A stretch of 5,541 nucleotides of DNA from JAZDLX01 sp964538455 (GCA_964538455.1 CAZIDZ010000082.1:1-5541); one strand, 5' to 3'. Positions 1 to 5,302 are shown, counted from the first letter of the stretch. The notes: generated by a model from the letters alone, not told the origin. Translations and numbers: made by a program.

Positions 1-24
1 CGGGTTCGAATCCCGCCCTCTCCG
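1..24 (+). tRNA. tRNA-Ser (probable), 3' end only
   Basis: The first bases are the end of a tRNA. Bases 1-4 are the last four of the five T-stem bases, 5-11 are the TTCGAAT T-loop, 12-16 close the T-stem, and 17-23 (CCTCTCC) are the 3' strand of the acceptor stem, followed by discriminator G at 24. The missing 5' acceptor strand would read GGAGAGG. That acceptor plus a G discriminator is typical of bacterial tRNA-Ser, which is why serine is proposed; the anticodon lies outside the window. The next bases are CAA, so the CCA end is not encoded and would be added by CCA-adding enzyme. Confidence 0.75.
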
Positions 25-38
25 CAAGGGTGAAAAGC

Positions 39-55
39 CGGGGGATAGCCCCCCG
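39..55 (+). other. GC hairpin just after tRNA-Ser
   Basis: Bases 39-44 (CGGGGG) pair with 50-55 (CCCCCG), giving a 6-bp stem with a 5-base loop, 15 bases after the tRNA end. There is no T-run after it, so it is not a classical intrinsic terminator. It may be a 3' trailer structure or part of a termination region together with the hairpin at 103-120. Confidence 0.4.
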
Positions 56-102
56 TGAAATCCGCCGCAAAGGACGCCTGCGTACACCGCCGCTACCCGT
101 GT

Positions 103-140
103 GGAGACCCCCGTGTCTCCCCGGTCTCTCGCTATTTTTA
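103..140 (+). terminator. possible tRNA transcript terminator
   Basis: GGAGAC (103-108) pairs with GTCTCC (115-120) around a 6-base loop. A T-rich stretch (TATTTTTA, 133-140) follows, but 12 bases after the stem, which is too far for a textbook terminator. A competing pairing exists: GAGACC (104-109) can pair with GGTCTC (123-128), bringing the stem within a few bases of the T-stretch. The site lies in the gene-free stretch 25-259, where a tRNA transcript would be expected to end. Confidence 0.35.
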
Positions 141-259
141 CCATGTACAAACTCTTGACGGAACTTCAGAACGGTCGCCGAGTGCAAACAATGTGATTCG
201 ATTCGCGTTTTTGGTTTTATCTTTATCTCAGACCCTTTGGTCTACTCAGGGAGGGCATC

Positions 260-466
260 ATGGAAATCCATAATGATTCCCGTCCTCCCCAGATCCGTCC
301 CAATACCGAGCGGCCGGGGAGAACCGTTCGGGAAACGGTGGAGCCCAAGACCCCCCAAGACGAATCCGGGGAATTCGCCACCAAATTCAGGGAGGCGTTG
401 AAGCAAGCGGGCGTGCGGATGACAAAGCCGCACGTTGACAAGCATTCTGACTACTGGATGGGATAA
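260..466 (+). CDS. small uncharacterised protein, 68 residues
   Basis: I do not recognise a family. The protein is hydrophilic with no membrane segment or signal peptide. Residues 1-35 are rich in Pro, Arg, Glu, Asn and Thr and look disordered. A short amphipathic helix follows (about residues 38-52, ending FREALKQAG), then a basic stretch and an aromatic end (SDYWMG). Support for a real gene is the consensus GGAGG at 250-254, five bases before the ATG, and third-position G/C in roughly two thirds of codons. It is monocistronic: tRNA-Ser lies upstream and the glycosyltransferase gene converges from downstream. The general shape (disordered N-terminus, one C-terminal helix) resembles small regulatory or anti-factor proteins, but no motif confirms this. 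Other reading frames over the same bases lack a comparable ribosome binding site. Confidence 0.6.
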   Translation: MEIHNDSRPPQIRPNTERPGRTVRETVEPKTPQDESGEFATKFREALKQAGVRMTKPHVDKHSDYWMG

Positions 467-471
467 CAAGA

Positions 472-501
472 ACGGGCGAAATCAAGTCCTAGGAAGCCCG
501 T
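472..501. terminator. possible bidirectional terminator between convergent genes
   Basis: ACGGGC (472-477) pairs perfectly with GCCCGT (496-501). The 18-base loop contains the 8-bp palindrome TCCTAGGA (487-494). The stem begins six bases after the stop of the small gene at 260-466. Read on the minus strand it is followed by TCTTGTTATCC, a weak T-rich run, so it could also end the glycosyltransferase transcript. On the plus strand the following bases are only weakly T-rich. It is a moderate candidate because of the long loop. Confidence 0.4.
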
Positions 502-512
502 ACACATCTTTC

Positions 513-528
513 GGCGCCGTTCGGCGCC
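513..528. repeat. GGCGCC inverted/direct repeat hairpin
   Basis: GGCGCC occurs at 513-518 and again at 523-528 with GTTC between them. Each hexamer is self-complementary, so the pair is both a direct repeat (TTCGGCGCC twice) and a perfect 6-bp hairpin with a tetraloop. No T-run follows on either strand. It lies in the 137-base spacer between two convergent genes and may add to transcript-end structure there. Confidence 0.45.
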
Positions 529-603
529 CTCGCAGGGACCCTCTGTACATTTCGGCAGGGCCATAGCCTTTTCGTGGAATAATCGGCACTTCACTCGGTT
601 TCT

Positions 604-1482
604 TCACTCATGATCCGCCCCCGAGGCAGTTTTTTCGTTCCAGGTGTTCGCCACCCTGCCTCGGGCGACCAGCAACAGCACCCGCACCACGTCGAAAATC
701 TGGAACAGGGGGATGGTGAAAAGGTGGTACCAGCGTGAATAGCGGCGGAAAAAGATGAATCCGCTGCGGAGTTTGTGGTACACCTTGTAAGCGGTGAGTT
801 GCCCCCCGGTGGAGGCCGAGATCTTGTGCCAGACCCTCCCGGAAGGAACGTACACCCGTCTCCAGCCCGCCCGTGCCGCCCGCGTGCACCAGTCCGAATC
901 CTCGTAGTACGCCTTGTACGCCGGGTCCAGCAGCCCGATCCGTTCGATCATCGCGCACCGGCCCATCATCGCACAGCCGGTGATGTAGTCCACGTCCCGC
1001 GGCTCGTCGTACTGCCCGTGGTCTTTTTCGCGGATTCCAATGTGCGCTGCCGTTCCCCGCGCCGGAAAAATCAGCCCGCCCGCGAACCAGATCTGGTCTT
1101 CCGGTTTCCAGTAGTAAATCTTCGGACCGACGAAGCCGATCGCTGGGTCGGATTCGGCCGCCTTGACCAGCTCGGACACGGTTTCCGGCGCCATCACCGT
1201 GTCGTCGTTGAGCAGCATCACGTAGTCCGCGCCGCACTTCAGCGCGAGCCGGATCCCCTCGTTGTTGGCGCGGGAGAATTTGACGTTGTGCTCGATGCGC
1301 AGCACCTCGGCGCGGTCGCCCCACGCTTCGCGCACCGCCTCCGGTGTGCCGTCGCTGCCGCCGTTGTCGATCACGACGACGTGCAGGTTGTCGTAGCTGC
1401 TCTGCATCACCGACTCGAGGCACGCCAGCACCATCTCGCGCCCGTTGTAAGTCAAAACGAGCAGATAAACCGAAGGGGACAT
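604..1482 (-). CDS. family 2 (GT-A fold) glycosyltransferase, rhamnosyltransferase-like
   Basis: This 292-residue protein should move a sugar from a nucleotide-sugar donor to a growing cell-surface glycan (LPS, O-antigen, capsule or exopolysaccharide) on the cytoplasmic face of the membrane. The N-terminal nucleotide-binding signature is VLTYNG (9-14), followed by VVIDNGGSDGT (36-46). LLNDDT (90-95) carries the metal-binding DXD-type aspartates. GCAMMGR (169-175) and YYEDSDW (192-198) form the acceptor side with the probable catalytic acidic residues, and WHK is at 218-220. A hydrophobic segment (about 254-273) could hold the C-terminus at the membrane. The length is normal for WbbL-like enzymes; donor and acceptor cannot be read from sequence. 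The ATG is fixed by a TGA one codon upstream in frame; the ribosome binding site (GCGAG/GAGTG) is weak. The gene stands alone, divergent from gapA, with no other polysaccharide gene in view. Confidence 0.9.
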   Translation of the reverse strand: MSPSVYLLVLTYNGREMVLACLESVMQSSYDNLHVVVIDNGGSDGTPEAVREAWGDRAEVLRIEHNVKFSRANNEGIRLALKCGADYVMLLNDDTVMAPETVSELVKAAESDPAIGFVGPKIYYWKPEDQIWFAGGLIFPARGTAAHIGIREKDHGQYDEPRDVDYITGCAMMGRCAMIERIGLLDPAYKAYYEDSDWCTRAARAGWRRVYVPSGRVWHKISASTGGQLTAYKVYHKLRSGFIFFRRYSRWYHLFTIPLFQIFDVVRVLLLVARGRVANTWNEKTASGADHE

Positions 1483-1515
1483 TGTTCACTCGCAGCGTCT
1501 TGATTCGTCGTGGGG

Positions 1516-1545
1516 AATGTATCGCCCCCGCCCTTTCCCTGCCAA
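1516..1545 (-). promoter_or_regulatory. candidate promoter for the glycosyltransferase gene
   Basis: Read on the minus strand, TTGGCA (1545-1540) matches the -35 consensus at five of six positions. After an 18-base spacer comes TACATT (1521-1516), four of six for the -10 box. Transcription would start near 1509, leaving about 27 bases of leader before the ATG at 1482. This is a consensus match only. Confidence 0.45.
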
Positions 1546-1547
1546 CC

Positions 1548-1557
1548 GGAACGTTCC
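1548..1557. promoter_or_regulatory. 10-bp palindrome GGAACGTTCC in the divergent spacer
   Basis: GGAACGTTCC is a perfect palindrome two bases upstream of the proposed -35 of the glycosyltransferase promoter. It overlaps a second near-palindrome, TTCCC-C-GGGAA (1554-1564). CCGGAAC occurs at 1546-1552 and again at 1567-1573, exactly 21 bp apart (two helical turns). This looks like an operator for a dimeric regulator, but no known regulator's site is recognised. Confidence 0.35.
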
Positions 1558-1565
1558 CCGGGAAA

Positions 1566-1613
1566 GCCGGAACTCCCCGTGACGGTTATCGCCGATGTCG
1601 CGGGGAGACCGGT
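1566..1613. promoter_or_regulatory. long hairpin in the divergent spacer
   Basis: Bases 1573-1583 (CTCCCCGTGAC) pair with 1597-1607 (GTCGCGGGGAG), an 11-bp stem with one G-T pair and a 13-base loop. Beyond a small A-rich internal loop, CCGG (1567-1570) pairs with CCGG (1609-1612), and G1566 can wobble with T1613, bringing the total to about 16 bp. There is no T-run on either side, so it does not look like a terminator. It lies upstream of both proposed transcription starts, so it may act as DNA (operator or cruciform), or belong to a longer gapA leader if an earlier start exists. Confidence 0.5.
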
Positions 1614-1629
1614 ACAATTCCACTCCATC

Positions 1630-1658
1630 TTGCACGGCACATAGGGTGTCCTTACTTT
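1630..1658 (+). promoter_or_regulatory. candidate gapA operon promoter
   Basis: TTGCAC (1630-1635), a 17-base spacer, then TACTTT (1653-1658). The -35 keeps the TTG core and the -10 keeps T1, A2 and T6. Transcription would start near 1665, giving a leader of about 80 bases that contains the nested inverted repeat at 1682-1726. The same -35 hexamer with the same spacer stands in front of secG, which supports both. Confidence 0.45.
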
Positions 1659-1681
1659 GTTCTCGCTTGCGTCCGACAGGG

Positions 1682-1726
1682 TGTACTCCCCGCTTTTCAG
1701 CGGCTTATCATGTGAAAACAAGTACA
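1682..1726 (+). promoter_or_regulatory. nested inverted repeats in the gapA leader
   Basis: The outer arms TGTACT (1682-1687) and AGTACA (1721-1726) pair perfectly. Inside them TTTTCA (1694-1699) and TGAAAA (1713-1718) pair perfectly. A competing 5-bp hairpin with a tetraloop is CCGCT (1690-1694) with AGCGG (1699-1703). In RNA these pairings are mutually exclusive around 1694-1699, so a switching leader is possible. It ends 20 bases before the gapA ATG, just upstream of the ribosome binding site (GAGAAAGG, 1731-1738). Confidence 0.4.
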
Positions 1727-1746
1727 GATAGAGAAAGGCGATAACC

Positions 1747-2775
1747 ATGGCGACCCGCGTTGCGATCAACGGCTTCGGCCGAATCGGCCGTCTCGTGTTC
1801 AAAGCCGGCTTGAAAAAGAAGAATATCGAATTTGTCGCGATCAACGATCTGACCGACGCGGCGACGCTCGGCCAGCTGTTGAAGTACGACTCCACGCACG
1901 GCCGTTTCCCCGGGAAGGTGGAGGTGAAGGGCAAGGCGCTCGTGGTCAATGGCCAGAAGATACAGATCCTTGCCGAGCGCGACCCGCTGAAGCTCCCGTG
2001 GAAGAGGCTGAAGGTCGACCTCGTGATCGAATCCACCGGGGTCTTCCGCAAACGCGAGCAGATCGCGCAGCACCTGAAAGCCGGCGCGAAAAAGGTGATC
2101 CTCACCGTGCCCGCCAAGGATGAAATCGACGCGACGATCGTGCTCGGGGTCAACGACAAAGAGCTGAAACCGCGCCACAAGATCGTCTCCAACGCCTCCT
2201 GCACCACCAACTGCCTCGCACCGGTCGCGAAGGTTTTGAACGACAATTTCGGCATTAAGCGCGGCTGGATGACCACCGTCCACGCCTACACCAACGACCA
2301 GCGCATTCTCGACTTCCCGCACAGCGACCTCCGACGCGCCCGCTCCGCGGCGATCAACCTGATCCCCACGACCACCGGTGCCGCGAAAGCTGTCGGCAAG
2401 GTGATCCCCGCGCTGAAGGGAAAACTGGACGGCATGGCGCTCCGCGCGCCGGTCCCGGACGGCTCGATCGTCGACCTCGTCGTCGAACTCGAGAAAAACG
2501 CTACCGAGCGGCAGATCAACAACGCGATGGCGAAAGCCGCCGCCGGAACGATGAGAGGGATTCTGCAATACTGCGAGGACCCGATCGTCTCCAGCGACGT
2601 TGTCGGCACGACCGCGTCGTCCGTCTTCGACTCGCAGCTCACCTCGGTAATGGACGGCAACTTCGTCAAGGTGCTCTCCTGGTACGACAACGAGTGGGGC
2701 TATTCGAACCGTGTGGTGGACCTGATCGCCAAGATGTTCCCAAAGCGAAAAACCGCGAGGCGCGCGAAGAAGTAG
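1747..2775 (+). CDS. gapA: glyceraldehyde-3-phosphate dehydrogenase, type I
   Basis: This cytosolic tetramer reversibly converts glyceraldehyde-3-phosphate, phosphate and NAD+ to 1,3-bisphosphoglycerate. The Rossmann motif NGFGRIGR is at residues 8-15. Asp34, at the end of the second strand, and the PH pair at 191-192 indicate NAD rather than NADP. The active site is SNASCTTN (148-155) with Cys152 as nucleophile, and His179 is the base. PTTTGAAKAV and the C-terminal WYDNEWGYS, both family signatures, are intact. The ATG gives the canonical N-terminus and has GAGAAAGG eight bases upstream. At 342 residues it is several longer than most GapA; the excess is a basic tail, KRKTARRAKK, at 333-342. 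It is the first gene of the run and pgk follows after 69 bases, so it feeds the next enzyme in the pathway. Identification is secure; the tail's role is unknown. Confidence 0.98.
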   Translation: MATRVAINGFGRIGRLVFKAGLKKKNIEFVAINDLTDAATLGQLLKYDSTHGRFPGKVEVKGKALVVNGQKIQILAERDPLKLPWKRLKVDLVIESTGVFRKREQIAQHLKAGAKKVILTVPAKDEIDATIVLGVNDKELKPRHKIVSNASCTTNCLAPVAKVLNDNFGIKRGWMTTVHAYTNDQRILDFPHSDLRRARSAAINLIPTTTGAAKAVGKVIPALKGKLDGMALRAPVPDGSIVDLVVELEKNATERQINNAMAKAAAGTMRGILQYCEDPIVSSDVVGTTASSVFDSQLTSVMDGNFVKVLSWYDNEWGYSNRVVDLIAKMFPKRKTARRAKK

Positions 2776-2800
2776 CGGATTCAAGCGGGCGTTTTTCCGA

Positions 2801-2826
2801 GGGGGCGTTCCACCGGGAGCGCCCCC
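2801..2826 (+). other. strong hairpin between gapA and pgk
   Basis: GGGGGCGTTCC (2801-2811) pairs with GGAGCGCCCCC (2816-2826), an 11-bp stem with one G-T pair closed by the tetraloop ACCG. No T-run follows; the pgk ribosome binding site starts about 8 bases later. Intercistronic hairpins of this kind can protect the 3' end of a processed upstream mRNA or lower readthrough, which would let gapA be made in excess over pgk. That role is inferred. The T-run at 2792-2796 lies before the stem, so it does not make this an intrinsic terminator on the plus strand. Confidence 0.6.
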
Positions 2827-2844
2827 GTTGCTGAAAGGCGGACC

Positions 2845-4047
2845 ATGTTCAACAAGATGACCCTCGATGACGTCGATGTGCGCGGCAAAAAAGTGCTGAT
2901 GCGCGTCGACTTCAACGTCCCCCTCGATGAAAACATGCAGATCACCGACGACAGCCGGATCGTCGCCGCGCTGCCTTCCATCCGCAAGGTGCTCGACGGC
3001 GGCGGAAGGCTGATTCTCTGCAGCCATCTCGGACGGCCGAAGGGAACTCCGCAGCAGAAATTCAGCCTGCTGCCCCCGGCGAAACGGCTCAGCGAGCTGC
3101 TGCAAAAGAACGTAAAGCTGCTCCCCGACACCGTCGGCCCCGAGATCGTGATGTACTGCGAACGGCTCCAGGACGGCGAGGCGGTAATGCTCGAGAACAC
3201 GCGCTTTCACGAGGGAGAGGAAAAGAACGACCCGGAATTTTCGCAGGCGCTCGCACGGCTCGCCGACATGTACGTCGATGACGCGTTCGGCTCCGCCCAC
3301 CGCGCCCACGCGAGCACCGAGGGGGTCGCCCACTTCCTGCAGCCCGCCGTCGCTGGCTATTTGATGGCGAAGGAGATCGAGTATCTCGGCAACGCCGTCG
3401 CCAATCCTCAGCGTCCCTTCGTCGCGGTGCTCGGCGGCGCCAAGATCAGCGGCAAGATCGACGTTATCCAGAATCTGCTCGACAAGGTGGACACCATCCT
3501 CATCGGCGGCGCGATGACCTTCACCTTCGACAAGCAGTCAGGTCTCGCGGTCGGCGACTCGCTCGTCGAGGAGGAGCGGCTCGAAATGGCTGGCGAACTT
3601 CTTGCCAAATTCAAAGGGGCGAAGGCGAAGGTGCTGCTTCCGGAGGATTACCTTATTGCGGACGCCTTCGACGCCGGGGCGAAAACTCAGGTCGTCAAAC
3701 GCGGGAAGGTTCCGGCGGGGTGGCGCGGCCTCGACATCGGTCCGTCAACGAGCAAACGTTTCGCCGAAACCATCACCGAGGCGAAAACCGTTGTCTGGAA
3801 CGGCCCGATGGGAGTTTTCGAGATGGAGCCGTTCGCCGGAGGCACGAAAACGGTGGCTCAGGCGATGGCGGATGCCACCGCAAAGGGAGCCGTGACAGTG
3901 ATCGGCGGCGGCGACTCCGCGGCGGCGATCTCGCAACTCGGACTCAAGGACAAGGTGAGCCACGTTTCGACAGGCGGGGGCGCCTCGCTCGAATTCCTCG
4001 AGGGCAAGCAGCTCCCCGGCCTCGCGATCCTTACGGATCGGAAATAA
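2845..4047 (+). CDS. pgk: phosphoglycerate kinase
   Basis: This cytosolic monomeric kinase transfers phosphate from 1,3-bisphosphoglycerate to ADP, making ATP and 3-phosphoglycerate. The 400 residues cover both lobes, matching the usual bacterial length. The N-lobe substrate site is visible as RVDFNVP (20-26, with Asp22 and Asn24), DSRI (36-39, Arg38), SHLGRP (60-65), ENTRFH (117-122, Arg120) and GSAHRAHAS (149-157, Arg153). The C-lobe nucleotide site is GGAKISGKID (197-206), where many homologues have an Asp in place of Gly203, then WNGPMGVFE (318-326) and GGGDS (354-358). AAAGGCGG a few bases before the first ATG supports that start over the ATG at codon 5. It follows gapA after 69 bases with a hairpin between, and almost touches tpiA, so all three are probably co-transcribed. 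Confidence 0.98.
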   Translation: MFNKMTLDDVDVRGKKVLMRVDFNVPLDENMQITDDSRIVAALPSIRKVLDGGGRLILCSHLGRPKGTPQQKFSLLPPAKRLSELLQKNVKLLPDTVGPEIVMYCERLQDGEAVMLENTRFHEGEEKNDPEFSQALARLADMYVDDAFGSAHRAHASTEGVAHFLQPAVAGYLMAKEIEYLGNAVANPQRPFVAVLGGAKISGKIDVIQNLLDKVDTILIGGAMTFTFDKQSGLAVGDSLVEEERLEMAGELLAKFKGAKAKVLLPEDYLIADAFDAGAKTQVVKRGKVPAGWRGLDIGPSTSKRFAETITEAKTVVWNGPMGVFEMEPFAGGTKTVAQAMADATAKGAVTVIGGGDSAAAISQLGLKDKVSHVSTGGGASLEFLEGKQLPGLAILTDRK

Positions 4048-4050
4048 CAT

Positions 4051-4056
4051 GAGGAG
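4051..4056 (+). promoter_or_regulatory. ribosome binding site deciding the tpiA start
   Basis: GAGGAG stands seven bases before the ATG at 4064. An in-frame ATG at 4049 overlaps this site, lies one base after the pgk stop (4045-4047), and has no Shine-Dalgarno of its own at proper spacing. Ribosomes ending pgk would stop on top of this site, so translational coupling is likely. Confidence 0.8.
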
Positions 4057-4063
4057 ATCAATC

Positions 4064-4828
4064 ATGCGCACCCCCTTTGTGGCGGGAAACTGGAAAATGC
4101 ACCTCACCACGCAACCGGCCCGTGAGCTTGCGGCGGGAATCGTCGAGGCTGCAGCGGCGGTGTCGGGCGTCGACGTTGCCGTCTGCCCGCCTTTCCCCCT
4201 GTTGGCCCCGGTGCATGAGATGATCGCTGGATCGAAGGTTGCCCTCGGCGCGCAAAATCTGTTCTGGGAGACCAAGGGAGCGTTCACCGGAGAGGTTTCC
4301 GCGGAGATGCTGCTCGACGCCGGCTGCCGCTACGTCATCGTCGGCCACTCCGAACGGAGGCAGTATTTCGGGGAGACGGACGCTTCAGTGAACCGCCGCG
4401 CCCACACCGCTCTGGACGCCGGATTGATCCCGATCATCTGCGTCGGCGAAACCCTTGACGAGCGCGAGGGGGAAATGACCGCCGACGTGATCAACCGTCA
4501 GGTGCGGGGAGCCCTCGAACGGTTCACCGCGAAGCAGGTCGCGATCCTGGTGGTCGCCTACGAACCGGTGTGGGCGATCGGCACCGGACGCACCGCCACT
4601 CCGGAAACCGCTCAGGAGGTGCACGCTCAGATCCGCTCGCTGCTGGTCGAGCTTTTCGAGAAGGAAACGGCGCAGGCGATCCGCATTCTTTACGGCGGAT
4701 CGGTGAAACCTGACAACGCCGCCGTGCTCTTCGGACAGCCGGATATCGACGGCGGTCTCGTCGGCGGGGCGAGCTTGAAAGCGGATGATTTTTCTGCGAT
4801 TATCTCGGCCGCCATGCCGGAGGCATGA
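4064..4828 (+). CDS. tpiA: triosephosphate isomerase
   Basis: This dimeric cytosolic TIM-barrel enzyme interconverts dihydroxyacetone phosphate and glyceraldehyde-3-phosphate, supplying GapA. Using the ATG at 4064 the protein has 254 residues, the family norm. The catalytic residues fall at near-canonical positions: Lys11 in GNWKMH (8-13), His95 in VGHSERR (93-99), and Glu167 in AYEPVWAIGTG (165-175), which also contains the flexible phosphate-gripping loop 6. YGGSVKPDNA near the C-terminus and the following GGLVGGASL strand complete the phosphate site. An ATG at 4049 would add MRRSI but overlaps the ribosome binding site, so it is not preferred. pgk ends 16 bases upstream. All catalytic elements are intact. 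Confidence 0.98.
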   Translation: MRTPFVAGNWKMHLTTQPARELAAGIVEAAAAVSGVDVAVCPPFPLLAPVHEMIAGSKVALGAQNLFWETKGAFTGEVSAEMLLDAGCRYVIVGHSERRQYFGETDASVNRRAHTALDAGLIPIICVGETLDEREGEMTADVINRQVRGALERFTAKQVAILVVAYEPVWAIGTGRTATPETAQEVHAQIRSLLVELFEKETAQAIRILYGGSVKPDNAAVLFGQPDIDGGLVGGASLKADDFSAIISAAMPEA

Positions 4829-4840
4829 CCGCACGGGGCC

Positions 4841-4869
4841 TTGCACGCTCTGCGGTGCGCCTCTATATT
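4841..4869 (+). promoter_or_regulatory. candidate secG promoter
   Basis: TTGCAC (4841-4846), a 17-base spacer, then TATATT (4864-4869), which matches the -10 consensus at five of six positions. The start would be near 4876, leaving a leader of about 22 bases before the secG ATG. The -35 hexamer and spacer length are the same as in the proposed gapA promoter. It would let secG be expressed independently of the glycolytic genes. Confidence 0.55.
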
Positions 4870-4897
4870 GGCGAGCCTGTAAAAACGAGGGTGTACA

Positions 4898-5302
4898 ATG
4901 CTGTACGGACTGTTGCTGTTCATTCATGTTGCCGTTTCGCTGCTGCTGGTTGTCATTGTGCTGATGCAGTCCTCCAAGGGCGGCGGGCTCGCCGGTATCG
5001 CGGGCGGAGTCGCCTCTTCCGCGGCCTTCGGCGGACGCCAGGCGGCGACGCTGCTCCATAAAGTGACCATCGTCCTCGCCCTGATCTTCGGTATCAACCT
5101 GCTGTTCCTCGGAGTGCTCTCGAAGGGACGGAGCACCCCGCGTTCGGTAACCCAGGAGCAGATGCAGCAGACCGAGCCGAACCCGCTGGACTTCCTCGGT
5201 TCGGACGAGGGGGCCACACCCGCCACGGGAACGCAGACGGACCAGGGAACGGGCACCGGAACGACACCCGTGCCGGCCGATCAGCCGACTCAGGGCCAGT
5301 AG
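4898..5302 (+). CDS. secG: preprotein translocase subunit SecG
   Basis: SecG is the small accessory subunit of the SecYEG channel in the inner membrane and assists SecA-driven export. The first membrane helix is about residues 4-23. The conserved cytoplasmic loop LMQSSKGGGLAG (22-33) follows, then AFGGRQA (43-49) and a second helix at about 55-74. This order is diagnostic of the family. At 134 residues it is longer than the roughly 110 of E. coli SecG. The extra part is a hydrophilic tail (about 78-134) rich in Thr, Gln, Gly, Pro and acidic residues, probably disordered. The ATG is preceded by GAGGGTG (4887-4893). It lies 69 bases after tpiA behind a candidate promoter and ahead of a clear terminator, and tRNA-Leu(GAG) follows. 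Confidence 0.95.
   Translation: MLYGLLLFIHVAVSLLLVVIVLMQSSKGGGLAGIAGGVASSAAFGGRQAATLLHKVTIVLALIFGINLLFLGVLSKGRSTPRSVTQEQMQQTEPNPLDFLGSDEGATPATGTQTDQGTGTGTTPVPADQPTQGQ

Noticed and set aside
155..160. TTGACG as a -35 box for the small gene
   Set aside because: No -10-like hexamer lies at 16-18 bases; the nearest AT-rich candidate is about 26 bases away.
55..273. A 72-codon plus-strand frame after tRNA-Ser
   Set aside because: It starts inside the tRNA-proximal hairpin region, has no ribosome binding site, overlaps the better supported start at 260, and its composition is not protein-like.
1..1500. Integration site or mobile element next to tRNA-Ser
   Set aside because: No second copy of the tRNA 3' end, no integrase or transposase and no terminal inverted repeats are found in the window.
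775..1503. A plus-strand open frame of 242 codons across the glycosyltransferase gene
   Set aside because: It is antisense to a gene with intact catalytic motifs, and its product is a compositionally skewed Arg/Val/His sequence.
1694..1718. A Rex or CggR operator before gapA
   Set aside because: Only one half-site-like TGTGAAAAC is present and the arms TTTTCA/TGAAAA do not give the Rex symmetry; no CggR-like repeat is seen.
1708..3333. A 541-codon open frame on the minus strand opposite gapA and pgk
   Set aside because: It lies antisense to two unmistakable genes. Long open antisense frames are common opposite GC-biased codons, and its product is low-information sequence rich in Arg, Val, Asp and His with no family motif.
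4825..5061. A 78-codon frame overlapping the start of secG
   Set aside because: It overlaps secG in another frame and has no ribosome binding site, while secG has a diagnostic two-helix product.
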